This document shows, piece by piece, positions 28,701 through 36,708 of a stretch of DNA of 64,000 nt. Within the stretch, counting starts at the first letter, position 1. Each line of letters opens with the position of its first letter. Below the pieces are notes generated by a model, which worked only from the letters and a program-made list of their open reading frames with translations, was not told where the DNA came from and made no database searches. The DNA lies in assembly GCA_964632495.1 (NCBI GenBank), contig CAZWDS010000004.1, forward strand, positions 21,075 to 85,074, given 5' to 3'. Source of the stretch: CALKXV01 sp964632495 (lineage in GTDB: Bacteria; Pseudomonadota; Alphaproteobacteria; Rhodobacterales; Rhodobacteraceae). Position numbers and translations under genes: made by a program.

Positions 28701-29212
28701 GAGATACCCGCGGCTTCTTCCAGAATGCGGCGGCGCGCTTGGGGTTTGGCGTTGATCAGTTCCGAGATCTGCCCCTGCCGCACAAGTGCTGGCGAATGCG
28801 CCCCGGTCGAGGCATCGGCGAACAGCATCTGCACGTCACGCGCACGCGCATCCTTGGTGTTCACTTTATAAGCTGAACCTGCATCGCGCGTGATACGGCG
28901 GATCACTTCCAGCGTATCGAGGTCGTTGAATCCTTGCGGCGCCAAGCGATCCGAGTTGTCCAGTATGATCGCAACCTCGGCAAAATTCCGGGCTGGCCGG
29001 GTCGAGGCGCCGGCGAAGATCACGTCTTCCATCCCGCCCCCGCGCATGGCCGTGGGGCGGTTTTCGCCCATGACCCAGCGAAGGGCTTCCAGAAGGTTGG
29101 ATTTTCCACAGCCATTCGGACCCACAACGCCGGTCAAACCATCGGCAATGATAAGGTCGGTGGGGTCAACGAAGCTTTTAAAGCCGTTCAGACGCAGGCG
29201 ATTGAAGCGCAA
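25757..29212 (-). CDS. smc: Chromosome segregation ATPase SMC
   Basis: This 1151-residue SMC protein compacts and segregates the chromosome as the core of the SMC-ScpAB complex. It has the N-terminal Walker A GPNGCGKSN (residues 31-39), two long coiled coils rich in Ala/Glu/Arg, a hinge around 510-660 (VIEGAGVSGWASLPEYANA) and a C-terminal head with LSGGEQTLTALAL and Walker B PICVLDEVDAPLDD. The start is a TTG at 29212: the family begins RFNRLRLNGFKSFVDP exactly there, with AGGA eight bases upstream. The open frame reaches 29290 but the added residues look non-coding. Its length is normal. A second, divergent smc end lies across the assembly gap. Confidence 0.96.
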   Translation of the reverse strand: MRFNRLRLNGFKSFVDPTDLIIADGLTGVVGPNGCGKSNLLEALRWVMGENRPTAMRGGGMEDVIFAGASTRPARNFAEVAIILDNSDRLAPQGFNDLDTLEVIRRITRDAGSAYKVNTKDARARDVQMLFADASTGAHSPALVRQGQISELINAKPQARRRILEEAAGISGLYQRRHEAELKLKGAETNLTRVDDVIEQLAAQLSSLARQARQAKRYREIGTQLHHAEGLLLYLRWREAESARTAAEAALAEQSRIAAEAERLARTATGNRAKAEEALPPLREEEAIAAAILARLQHRVSALDEEEDRANRSIETLNARIAQLSRDAERESDLNADAVKTLTALNEEEAELQTANEGHEDAVEAANTEAHDAARILQDQENELSQLTEDVARLAARHQSAERMAQDARTTLERSEAAEEKAKTESATTSDDLEKAESAFSVAEAALKIASDTAAAAEQALASADDAREAAQGKEADARAGRSSAEGEVKALQAEVAALANLVDRDTAEGGQVMDLLTVKSGFEKALGAALADDLRAPVIEGAGVSGWASLPEYANAQDLPKGVSALHEFVSVPPVLARRLSQVGLVDTSDAAGLQGDLKPGQRLVSKDGGLWRWDGFRAGAGDAPSAAALRLEQLNRLQELKQDLDEASARADGAARAHELLKTEMDGLVAQVAQARDARRAADHALTEANRALSRAEADRNIAAGKREAAEMAVSRHGDEATAARQSLAQADAALSELDDLDTLRATTEDIKLTVEAARMTMMAKRSAHDELKREGEARARRLDEITRERETWDGRLTNADTRMAELAERRTSSEAELEEAKLVPGKLAEERDSLAEDLEQAEERRRTAADALAVAETAERDTKETERNAERDASEAREARAAAGARFEAARETVAAAAERITEEQETTPEALLETLEADPETLPSAEKIEADVMRLRRNRDALGAVNLRAEEDAREVEEEHDLLVSEKTDLEDAIRTLRAGIASLNKEGRERLLTAFEQVNSNFSMLFKHLFGGGEAKLVLVESDDPLEAGLEIMCQPPGKKLSTLSLLSGGEQTLTALALIFAVFLANPAPICVLDEVDAPLDDANVTRFCDLLDEMCRRTETRFLIITHHAVTMARMDRLFGVTMAEQGVSQLVSVDLKKAEKMVA

Positions 29213-29360
29213 GGGGCATGTCCTGATGGGTGATTCCTGTGCGCTCGACCTTCGGGCGGATCGGGGGGATGAGTCAACGCGGAACACCAAGGAAAGGGGT
29301 CATCTCGGCGGTTATCCACAAGATATTGCCGTTTGGGCGGCCTTAGTGCAGGTTTTCGCC

Positions 29361-30137
29361 ATGTCGAACCCTGTTGTGATTCCCGACCGTATCGATCCCG
29401 CGCGTGCCGGAGCGTTCTTGGCTACGTTTGGTTTGCCCTATTCTGTTGGTGTGGGGGATATCCTGCCGCCCCTGTCCCATTTCGCGTTCTTCTGGGATCC
29501 GGTGAGCGAAGATTACATCGGGCCGGATGGGCATGAGAAGCTGGGCGGATTGATCCCGGACATGGGGCTTCCGATCCGCATGTGGGCAGGTGGGCGTTTG
29601 CGGTTTCATGGGCCGTTTCGCACAGGTGTTGCGGCCGAGAAAAGCTCGGTCCTGCATGGCGTGACGCGGAAGGAAGGGCGCAGCGGTAAACTGGCATTTG
29701 CGACGGTGCGCCATGATATCAAACAACGGAACGCATTGGTGCTGAGCGAGGAGCAAGACATTGTCTATCGCGAGGCGGGGGCCTTGACGGGCGCGCCGCC
29801 CGTTGAAACCGGTGAGGCAGATGAGCGTCGCGCGCTAAAGCTGAGCGCTGTCACTCTTTTTCGGTATTCAGCTGTCACGTTCAACGGGCATCGCATTCAC
29901 TATGATGCGGACTATTGTCGTGCCGAAGGTTATCCCGGTCTGGTGGTGCATGGGCCGTTGTTGGCGACGGCTTTGGCCGGGTTTGCCGCCGAAACCCTTG
30001 GCGCATTGCAGCAGTTCTCTTTCCGGGCGACGGCGCCGTTGTTTTTGGGGGACGTGGCTTGGTTGTGTCGCGCGGGCGGGCGCTATTGGGTCGAAGGACC
30101 GGGGCGCAAGATTTGCATGGAGGCGACGGCGGCCTGA
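29361..30137 (+). CDS. MaoC/hot-dog fold dehydratase (HTD2 or mesaconyl-C4-CoA hydratase-like)
   Basis: The 258-residue protein contains a FAS1-like N-terminal hot-dog half and a C-terminal MaoC half with RYSAVTFNGHRIHYDADYCR and EGYPGLVVHGPL. These are the hallmarks of 3-hydroxyacyl-thioester dehydratases of the HTD2/Meh group. I took the ATG at 29361 because conserved sequence starts soon after and the longer frame (from 28890) is only antisense to smc. It stands alone, convergent with the MnmC-like gene, with 3 bp between them. Substrate unknown; mesaconyl-CoA-type substrates are known for close relatives. Confidence 0.82.
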   Translation: MSNPVVIPDRIDPARAGAFLATFGLPYSVGVGDILPPLSHFAFFWDPVSEDYIGPDGHEKLGGLIPDMGLPIRMWAGGRLRFHGPFRTGVAAEKSSVLHGVTRKEGRSGKLAFATVRHDIKQRNALVLSEEQDIVYREAGALTGAPPVETGEADERRALKLSAVTLFRYSAVTFNGHRIHYDADYCRAEGYPGLVVHGPLLATALAGFAAETLGALQQFSFRATAPLFLGDVAWLCRAGGRYWVEGPGRKICMEATAA

Positions 30138-30140
30138 GGG

Positions 30141-31160
30141 TTACATCGCGTCCGTGTGGAAGTCGGGTGGGATATTGTCGCGACCTTCCAGCACCAGATC
30201 GACCATCACCTCGGCCACTTTCGGGGCCATGCCGAAGCCAATTTTGAAGCCGCCGTTCGCGATGAAATGTCCGGGCCGGTCAGGCCATGGGCCAAGCAAA
30301 GGCGCTCGGCTTTGGGCGCGGGGGCGTACGCCGGCCCATTTGGTCAACACTTGGGCGTCTTGCAGGGCGGGGACAAGATGGCGCGCGCGGGCGATGATGT
30401 CGTCCAGTTGCGCGTCGGTGGTGTCGGGCGTGTCGAAGTCGCGTTCTGATGTCGAGCCGACCGCGAAGGTGCCATCAATGTGCGGGATCAGGTGCAAACC
30501 TTCCGCGTAAATCTGGGGGTGTCCGGCGGCGTTGAAGTCGAACAGCGCAGCCTGGCCTTTCACGCCATTGCCGATGGGACGGGCGAAACTTTGACCGAGG
30601 TCTTGCAGGCCAAGCCATCCTGTAGCCCAGACTTCTGCTGCAAACTCAGGGGCTTCTAAGGCGATCTTACCGCCTTTTGATTGCACCGCATTGGCCAAGC
30701 TTTCGACGGCGCAACGCGGGTTCAAGATGGCAGACAGAGTGTCATGCACATAAAGCCCCGTTGGTGACGGCGGCGCGTCGGGGGCGTCGACCACCTCCCA
30801 CGTCAGATCACTGCCCCATCTTTCGCGCGCGGCGTCTTTGCGGCTGTGGGCCAGCGCGACCTCGCGATCCGTCTTCAAAGGCATAAGTCGTCCGACCTGA
30901 CTGTAACCGGAACTGACGCCAGATTGAGCCTCAACCTCGGCCCAGAAGCCTTTGGCCATCAACAGACTTTCCAGCTGGAACTGCTTTTTGTCGTTCCATG
31001 GATCGGGTGTGTGGGGTTGCAATGCGCCCACTATGCCGCCCGACGATCCCGCACCCGGCCCATAGGGATCGACAACGGTGACGCGCGCGCCGCGCTGCAA
31101 AGCGGTCCACGCGATGGACAGTCCGAAGATGCCCGCACCGCGCACTGTCAGATCGGCCAT
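30141..31160 (-). CDS. FAD-dependent oxidoreductase, MnmC C-terminal-domain type
   Basis: This 339-residue DAO-family flavoprotein has the FAD motif VRGAGIFGLSIAWTALQRG and GAGSSGGIVGALQPHTPDPWN. That last segment resembles the MnmC oxidoreductase domain, which removes the carboxymethyl group of cmnm5(s2)U34 in tRNA to give nm5(s2)U34. It is divergent from mnmD with 61 bp between starts, and MnmD methylates that product. In E. coli both activities are fused in one MnmC protein; here they are separate. I used the ATG at 31160; a TTG two codons earlier is possible. A generic glycine-oxidase-like role is the alternative. Confidence 0.72.
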   Translation of the reverse strand: MADLTVRGAGIFGLSIAWTALQRGARVTVVDPYGPGAGSSGGIVGALQPHTPDPWNDKKQFQLESLLMAKGFWAEVEAQSGVSSGYSQVGRLMPLKTDREVALAHSRKDAARERWGSDLTWEVVDAPDAPPSPTGLYVHDTLSAILNPRCAVESLANAVQSKGGKIALEAPEFAAEVWATGWLGLQDLGQSFARPIGNGVKGQAALFDFNAAGHPQIYAEGLHLIPHIDGTFAVGSTSERDFDTPDTTDAQLDDIIARARHLVPALQDAQVLTKWAGVRPRAQSRAPLLGPWPDRPGHFIANGGFKIGFGMAPKVAEVMVDLVLEGRDNIPPDFHTDAM

Positions 31161-31221
31161 TGCCAAGACATCGTCCCCTTGTCACTTTCCCCATCAAAGA
31201 CCGAGTTTAAGGCAGAGCCAC

Positions 31222-31887
31222 GTGGGCAACCAGCATCCAAATCTAGACTGGCGGGGCGAGGTGCCTGTGGCGCGGGATTTCGACGATCCTTATTTCTCGC
31301 TTGAGGATGGATTGGCCGAGACGCGTCATGTGTTTTTGACGGGCAATGGCTTGCCGGATCGGTTTCGAACGGGCTTTCATATTGCCGAGCTTGGTTTTGG
31401 GACGGGGTTGAACGCCTTGGCGGCTTGGGCGCTTTGGCGCGCGGCGGGTGTTGAGGGGACGCTCAGGTTCACCTCGTTCGAGGCGTTTCCAATGGAACCC
31501 GATGCCATGGCGCGGGCTTTGGCGGGTTATCCTGAGCTGGACGAATTGGCGGTCCCGATGGTGGCGGCTTTCGAAACGGGGGCGTTGGACTTTGAGGGCG
31601 AGGGGTTAAGCCTGCGGGTGATCCACGGCGATGCCCGCCAAACACTGCCCGCATGGAGCGACCAAGCGGATGCGTGGTTTCTCGATGGCTTTTCGCCCGC
31701 AAAGAACCCCGAGTTGTGGGAGCCTGCTTTATTGGCAGCGGTCGCAGAACGCACCGCGACAGGCGGCACACTGGCCACCTATTCAGCGGCGGGCGCGGTA
31801 AGGCGTGCGTTGTCGGACGCGGGCCTGACGGTCGAGCGCATCCCCGGCTTTGGCCGCAAACGCCACATGACGGTTGCGCGGCGATGA
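31222..31887 (+). CDS. mnmD: tRNA (5-aminomethyl-2-thiouridine) methyltransferase, MnmD type
   Basis: The 221-residue SAM-dependent enzyme makes mnm5(s2)U at the wobble position of tRNAs. It has the SAM loop ELGFGTGLN (residues 56-64) and the family hallmark DAWFLDGFSPAKNPELW (150-166), and it ends with GFGRKRHMT. The start is a GTG at 31222 preceded by AAGG; conserved sequence (NLDWRGEVPVARDFDDPYFS) begins right after. The open frame to 31078 overlaps the divergent flavoprotein gene and is not used. It overlaps the DMT transporter start as ATGA. Confidence 0.9.
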   Translation: MGNQHPNLDWRGEVPVARDFDDPYFSLEDGLAETRHVFLTGNGLPDRFRTGFHIAELGFGTGLNALAAWALWRAAGVEGTLRFTSFEAFPMEPDAMARALAGYPELDELAVPMVAAFETGALDFEGEGLSLRVIHGDARQTLPAWSDQADAWFLDGFSPAKNPELWEPALLAAVAERTATGGTLATYSAAGAVRRALSDAGLTVERIPGFGRKRHMTVARR

Positions 31888-32765
31888 CCGAGCAATCCAA
31901 CCGTCTGGGCATTCTGTTGATGATCGCGACGACCTTTGTTTTCGCGACCCAAGACGGGATTTCGCGGCATTTGGCGGGGGAATATAACACCTTCATGGTG
32001 GTGATGATCCGCTATTGGTTCTTCGCCGCCTTCGTTTGCGCCATTGCCGCCCGGCAAGTTGGCGGCATCCGGGCGGTGGCGACGACAAAGCAGCCGGTGT
32101 TTCAAATCGGGCGCGGCCTTATTCTGGCGGCGGAAATTTGCGTTGCGGTTTATGGTTTCACGCTTTTGGGCCTTGTGGAAAGCCACGCCATTTTCGCCAC
32201 TTACCCGTTGATCGTCACCGCTTTGGCGGGTCCACTGCTGGGTGAAAGGGCCGGATGGCGACGGTGGTTGGCCATCTTTGTGGGTTTCCTTGGCATGTTG
32301 ATTATCCTGCAACCGGGCACGGGCATTTTTCAGCCCGTGGCGGTAATCCCCATGGTCTCGGCGTTTTTGTTTGCGATCTATGCGTTGATGACGCGCTATG
32401 CAGCCCGGTTGGATACGGCGATGACGTCGTTCTTTTACACAGGTGTGGCGGGCGCCGTTGCCATGACGTTTGTGGGTCTGCCGCAATGGGAACCGATGAG
32501 CGGCCCCGATTGGTTTTGGATGCTGGCGCTTTGTGCGACGGGCGTTTTGGGGCATTGGCTTTTGATCCGCTGCTATGAAGTGGCCGAAGCCAGCGTGTTA
32601 CAGCCTTTCGCCTATTTCCACTTGGTGTTTGCCGTTTTGATTGGGCTTTTCGTTTTTGGCGAAGTGTTGAAAATGAACGTGGTTGCAGGTGCCTCTTTGA
32701 TCGTGGGGGCTGGGGTTTTCACGCTTTGGCGTGCCCATGTGATCGCGTCGAAAAGGCAAGAGTAA
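31884..32765 (+). CDS. DMT-superfamily (EamA) transporter
   Basis: This 293-residue inner-membrane protein has about ten helices in two EamA repeats; the first starts LGILLMIATTFVFATQDGIS and the second begins near residue 150 (PVAVIPMVSAFLFAIYALMTRYA). Drug/metabolite transporters of this group export or import small metabolites; the substrate is not predictable. It is translationally coupled to mnmD (ATGA, 31884-31887), but a functional tie to tRNA modification is not evident. The open frame reaches back to 31653, inside mnmD, and is ignored. Confidence 0.9.
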   Translation: MTEQSNRLGILLMIATTFVFATQDGISRHLAGEYNTFMVVMIRYWFFAAFVCAIAARQVGGIRAVATTKQPVFQIGRGLILAAEICVAVYGFTLLGLVESHAIFATYPLIVTALAGPLLGERAGWRRWLAIFVGFLGMLIILQPGTGIFQPVAVIPMVSAFLFAIYALMTRYAARLDTAMTSFFYTGVAGAVAMTFVGLPQWEPMSGPDWFWMLALCATGVLGHWLLIRCYEVAEASVLQPFAYFHLVFAVLIGLFVFGEVLKMNVVAGASLIVGAGVFTLWRAHVIASKRQE

Positions 32766-32826
32766 ACTGAGCGTTGCCCGATTGTCTTTGGCTCTCTATC
32801 CTATGCTTTGAGACAAGGGATGAGAC

Positions 32827-33891
32827 ATGACAGGGATAACGCGCGTTTTCGCGTTTGGGCTGATTTTCGGAATTTTCGCAACAACGCTTGCCGCGCAGGA
32901 TCTGCGCGTGGTGACTGTGACGCGAACTCCTTTTTCTCTGGTTGAAGATGGTGCGGACACGGGCTTTTCCATTCAACTATGGGAGGCCGTGGCCCAATCA
33001 CTTGGGAGACCCTATTCGATCGAGCGTGTCGAAACTTTTGGGGACATGCTGGATGCGGTTGAAGAGGGCCGGGCCGACGTGGCGGTGGCCAATATCTCGG
33101 TCACGGCGGAACGCGAGACCCGAATGGATTTCAGCCAGCCGATTTTCTCGTCCGGATTGCGCGTTATGATTCCGCAAGAGCAAAGCAGTGGATCGATTTT
33201 TTCAGTGCTTTGGTCATGGGATTTGGCGCTTGCCGTTTTGTCCGCGCTTGCGCTTTTGTTGCTAAGCGGCATGTTGATGTGGCGGTTCGAACGGAACGCA
33301 CAAGAGTATTTCAAAGGAACCGCCCGCGAACGCGCATTTCCAGCGTTCTGGTGGGCGTTGAACCTTGTCGTGAACGGAGGCTTCGAAGAACGGGGGCCGC
33401 GCACAGTCTTGGGGCGGATTTTTGCGACGATGCTGGTGATATCGTCTCTCTTTATCGTGTCGATTTTTGTGGCCCACATCACAGCGACGATGACCGTCAA
33501 TGCGATCCAAACCTCGGTTAACTCGGTGAACGATCTTTACGACAAGCGTGTTGGTACCACGTCAGGATCGACGGCCGCGGCCCATCTGAATGAACGCGAG
33601 TTGGTCCATGAAGGCTTTCCGGATCTGGACAGCCTTTTGGCCGAGTTTGAGGCGGGCGATTTAGATGCCGTGATTTTCGACGCGCCGATCCTGTCGTACT
33701 ATGTGAACACGACGGGCAAAGGCAAAGGGATGCTGGTCGGCCCGGTTTTCCTGCGCGAGAATTACGGCTTTGCTGTTCCAACAGGAAGCGAGTTGCGCGA
33801 ACCGATCAACCGCACCCTTCTCAGGTTCAAGGAAGACGGCACCTATCGCGCACTGGTGCAACGGTGGTTTGGAACGGACGAGGCGGGTTAG
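32827..33891 (+). CDS. Periplasmic binding domain with central two-helix pore (prokaryotic ionotropic glutamate receptor-like)
   Basis: This 354-residue protein has a signal peptide (cut after TTLAA, about residue 23), a first half of a type II binding domain (about 25-125), a membrane helix (131-152), a pore-helix-like segment with FPAFWWALNLVVNGGFEERG (171-190), a second helix (196-218), and then the second half of the binding domain (225-350). This split layout matches GluR0-type channels. The K+-filter sequence TVGYGD is replaced by VNGGFEE, so ion selectivity, or channel function itself, is uncertain. It stands alone between a DMT transporter gene and mlaC (convergent, overlapping 4 bp). 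A degenerate ABC-type sensor protein is the alternative. Confidence 0.75.
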   Translation: MTGITRVFAFGLIFGIFATTLAAQDLRVVTVTRTPFSLVEDGADTGFSIQLWEAVAQSLGRPYSIERVETFGDMLDAVEEGRADVAVANISVTAERETRMDFSQPIFSSGLRVMIPQEQSSGSIFSVLWSWDLALAVLSALALLLLSGMLMWRFERNAQEYFKGTARERAFPAFWWALNLVVNGGFEERGPRTVLGRIFATMLVISSLFIVSIFVAHITATMTVNAIQTSVNSVNDLYDKRVGTTSGSTAAAHLNERELVHEGFPDLDSLLAEFEAGDLDAVIFDAPILSYYVNTTGKGKGMLVGPVFLRENYGFAVPTGSELREPINRTLLRFKEDGTYRALVQRWFGTDEAG

Positions 33892-34493
33892 CCCTGCTTT
33901 TTCAGGTCAGCGACCAGCTTGTCGATATTTCCGCCAGCGCGGTCCAGCATCGCGCCCACTTCCGAGCGTTCTGCTTTCAGCAAGCTGATGCCTTCGATTA
34001 AAAGATCGAAAAACTTGTCCCGACCCGACCGGTCCGACACCATGAAGGCCACGGTGAAGGGCGACTGGCCGCGCAGCTTGGCGGTGGCGCGAACTTCTTG
34101 AAAGCTTTTCACTTTGCGTGCGCCCGTCACTTCGATTTTGCTGCCTTTGAAATCGCGGAAGCGTTTGCCGTACTTACGCGCCAGGTATCCGGTGAAGGCT
34201 GCCGTAAATGCATTGAGCTGGGATTTTGACGCTGACCGTGCAGGTGGTCCAAGGACCGAGCGCGCAATCGTTGGCACATCTGCATAGCGTTTGAAGATGC
34301 CTTCGAAGTCGCGATACAGCGCGTTCCCGGTCTTGCCCGAGTTGATCGCCTTGTTGATGTCGCCCACGACACTATTGATCAGCTTCGTGGCCTCGCCTTC
34401 GCTTAGCGCAAAAGCAGGGGTGCCGGCGACACAGGCGGCGGCCAATGCGCCCTTCAGGACGCGGCGACGGGTTGGATCAGAAATCAAGTTCAT
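33888..34493 (-). CDS. mlaC: Phospholipid-binding protein MlaC family
   Basis: This 201-residue periplasmic protein has a twin-arginine-like leader (DPTRRRVLKGALAAACVAG, cut after AFA) and the MlaC/Ttg2D domain: KLINSVVGDINKAINSGKTG near the start, then YARKYGKRF-like and FQEVRATAKLRGQ segments. MlaC shuttles phospholipids between the outer-membrane MlaA complex and the inner-membrane MlaFEDB transporter. The start is one of two adjacent ATGs (34496 or 34493) after AGGG and lies inside the 3' end of mlaA, so the genes overlap by about 17 bp. The other mla genes are not in the window. The open frame to 34661 is antisense-like and not used. Confidence 0.88.
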   Translation of the reverse strand: MNLISDPTRRRVLKGALAAACVAGTPAFALSEGEATKLINSVVGDINKAINSGKTGNALYRDFEGIFKRYADVPTIARSVLGPPARSASKSQLNAFTAAFTGYLARKYGKRFRDFKGSKIEVTGARKVKSFQEVRATAKLRGQSPFTVAFMVSDRSGRDKFFDLLIEGISLLKAERSEVGAMLDRAGGNIDKLVADLKKQG

Positions 34494-35262
34494 CATAAAG
34501 CCCTTCATAGACCTCTTCGTAGAGGTTCTCATAGGGGTCAAAGGCATTCTCGGCAGAACTTTGCCCGCCAAGCTCGAAACGGCGGTTTTCGGTGTAGAAA
34601 AGCCGCAGCTGCGCGTAACTGTCCGCGCTGTCGTACAGAATGCCATCGACCGTATCGCCAAGTTCGTAACGCGAATTCAGTACCGAGGGGAAAGACGTCG
34701 CAGCCGCAATTTCCGGGCCATCGCCTGCCAGCACGGATAAAGGATTAGTTGCGATATCGACGATGCGGCCAACGGTGTCGCGTTCGTTCGAAGGCCCAAA
34801 AAGCGGCAATTCCTGATACGCGCCTTCGGGTGTGCCCCAAACCGCCAGAGTATCCCCGAATCCTGTGCTGCGCTCTTCCAGACCGAAATCGCCCGTCGCG
34901 GGATCAAACAGGCCAAGCACGCCAAGGGTCGAATTGAGGAGGAACCGTACAAAGGTGTGGCCTGCATCATCCAGATCACCTTGCGCCAGATGGTTCATGA
35001 ACGACCGCGGTTCGTTCAGGTTCGACGCAACGTTCGACAGCCCGCGCCGCACTGGTGCGGGCGTCACCGCCCCGTAAGCGCCGCTGACCGGGCGGAAGAA
35101 CACCTGATCGGCGCCTTTGTTGATTCCGTGGCTGGCTCTGTTCAGGTTTTCATAGGGATCATTTATCCCGCCGCCCTCCGGTGCCGGAGAACAGGCAGAC
35201 AGTCCTATGAATAGAACCGGCAAAATGAGAGCAAAACGATTAAATTTCGGCAAGCAGGTCAC
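34477..35262 (-). CDS. mlaA: Outer-membrane lipoprotein MlaA (VacJ family)
   Basis: This 261-residue lipoprotein removes phospholipids from the outer leaflet of the outer membrane. Its lipobox is LSAC (Cys24). The VacJ core follows: DPYENLNRASHGINKGADQV, LNEPRSFMNHLAQGDLDDAG and the FGDTLAVWG segment. The start is a GTG at 35262. The C-terminal tail is acidic and has three DPYENLYEEVYEGLYDEL-type turns, which many MlaA proteins lack. It is the first gene of the mlaA-mlaC pair and diverges from ridA. Confidence 0.92.
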   Translation of the reverse strand: MTCLPKFNRFALILPVLFIGLSACSPAPEGGGINDPYENLNRASHGINKGADQVFFRPVSGAYGAVTPAPVRRGLSNVASNLNEPRSFMNHLAQGDLDDAGHTFVRFLLNSTLGVLGLFDPATGDFGLEERSTGFGDTLAVWGTPEGAYQELPLFGPSNERDTVGRIVDIATNPLSVLAGDGPEIAAATSFPSVLNSRYELGDTVDGILYDSADSYAQLRLFYTENRRFELGGQSSAENAFDPYENLYEEVYEGLYDELDF

Positions 35263-35441
35263 AACGTATCCAATGGCAGCAAGAAACGGCTTGTTTCAGA
35301 ACACATATGACGTTCTGAGCGAGGTGAACAGACCCGAGCCCGTATTCCGACCATTCGAAAGAGAATTGTTGCGTCCGAGCGTCGTGCAGTGAATATGAGT
35401 TCAGCGTATTGCGCCCGGATTAAGCATGGAAAGGCCACCAG

Positions 35442-35909
35442 ATGACCCTGAATATCCCACAAAAACTTGAGGAAATGGGCCTAAGTTTGCCCTCGGCCCC
35501 GGCTCCGGCGGCGAATTATGTGCCGTTTGTCACAGTTGGATCACTTCTTTTTGTGTCGGGCCAAATCTCGATGGATGCGGATGGCAGCTTGATCACAGGC
35601 AAATTGGGCGCGGATGTTGACGTTGATACAGGTGCAAAAGCGGCAAGGCGCTGCGGTTTGTCGCTTTTGGCGCAGGTGAATGCGGCCTGTGGGGGGGATT
35701 TCTCGAAGTTTAGCCGTGTGGTGAAACTGACGGGTTTCGTCAATTCGACGCCCGATTTCACCGAGCAACCTAAAGTCATCAATGGGTGTTCGGATTTTCT
35801 GGTCGAGGTTCTGGGCGAAGCGGGTCGGCATTCGCGGTCTGCCGTTAGCGCCGGGTCATTGCCTTTGGGGGTCGCGGTCGAAATCGAAGGCATCTTCGAA
35901 CTTTCATGA
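35442..35909 (+). CDS. RidA family protein (reactive enamine/imine deaminase)
   Basis: This 155-residue protein belongs to the YjgF/YER057c/RidA group in its longer form (the Rid2/Rid3-like type): KLEEMGLSLPSAPAPAANYVPFV, LLFVSGQISMD, and the C-terminal GRHSRSAVSAGSLPLGVAVEIEG region, which includes the arginine that binds substrate carboxylates. RidA proteins hydrolyse reactive enamines formed by PLP enzymes. It is first in a run of four plus-strand genes and is coupled to the next by ATGA. AAGG precedes the ATG at good spacing. Confidence 0.88.
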   Translation: MTLNIPQKLEEMGLSLPSAPAPAANYVPFVTVGSLLFVSGQISMDADGSLITGKLGADVDVDTGAKAARRCGLSLLAQVNAACGGDFSKFSRVVKLTGFVNSTPDFTEQPKVINGCSDFLVEVLGEAGRHSRSAVSAGSLPLGVAVEIEGIFELS

Positions 35910-36673
35910 CGCCGGTCTTGCCACAGGCGTTTCTGGACGTTCCGCTGGCGCACCGTGCCTTGCATGATCGTGACGACGGACGGCCCGAGAATTCGCTGAC
36001 CGCTGTACGTGCGGCGGTGGCGGCGGGCTATGGGATTGAAATTGATGTGCAACTGACGGCCGATGATCACGCCGTGGTGTTTCATGACTATGGGCTGGAC
36101 CGACTGACCCAAGCCTTTGGCCCGGTGCGACAACGGACGTTAAGCGATATGGCGTCTATCCCATTGACTGGTGGGCGTGCGGGCGCGCCGGGCTTGTCCG
36201 AGATATTGGGCGAAGTGGCTGGAAAAGTGCCTCTGTTGATCGAATTGAAAGATCAGGACGGCGCACTTGGCGACGACGTGGGCCTGTTGGAAGCTGCGGT
36301 CGCAAAGGCAATTCAAGGATACGACGGGCCGGTGGCTGTGATGTCGTTCAACCCGCACAGCACTTTGGCCATGCAGACTTTGGCCCCCGATGTGCCGCGC
36401 GGTCTGGTGACTTGCGATTTTACGCCAGCGGATTGGCCCGTGGCCGAGGATCGCTTGCAGCATCTGGCGAATATCCCCGACTATGCCCGTGTGGATGCGA
36501 CGTTTATCAGCCACGATGTTCGCGATCTGGATCGGCCCCGGGTGGCCCAGTTGAAAGCCGAAGGGGCTGCGATATTGTGTTGGACCGTCCGCTCACCAAA
36601 GGCTGAAGCAGAGGCACGCAAGGTGGCACAGAATGTGACCTTTGAGGGCTATTTGCCATCGATACGGGCTTGA
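35906..36673 (+). CDS. Glycerophosphodiester phosphodiesterase
   Basis: The 255-residue TIM barrel hydrolyses glycerophosphodiesters to sn-glycerol-3-phosphate and an alcohol. Catalytic and metal residues are visible: AHRALHD (His16), the GRPENS segment (Glu28, Asn29), IEIDVQ (Glu45, Asp47) and HDYGLDRLT (His60, Asp61). No signal peptide, so probably cytoplasmic. It overlaps ridA by 4 bp; the DUF482 gene follows after 35 bp. Confidence 0.9.
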   Translation: MTPVLPQAFLDVPLAHRALHDRDDGRPENSLTAVRAAVAAGYGIEIDVQLTADDHAVVFHDYGLDRLTQAFGPVRQRTLSDMASIPLTGGRAGAPGLSEILGEVAGKVPLLIELKDQDGALGDDVGLLEAAVAKAIQGYDGPVAVMSFNPHSTLAMQTLAPDVPRGLVTCDFTPADWPVAEDRLQHLANIPDYARVDATFISHDVRDLDRPRVAQLKAEGAAILCWTVRSPKAEAEARKVAQNVTFEGYLPSIRA

Positions 36674-36708
36674 ACTTGGCCCTAAGTGCGACAGGTGGTT
36701 GGATGTAA

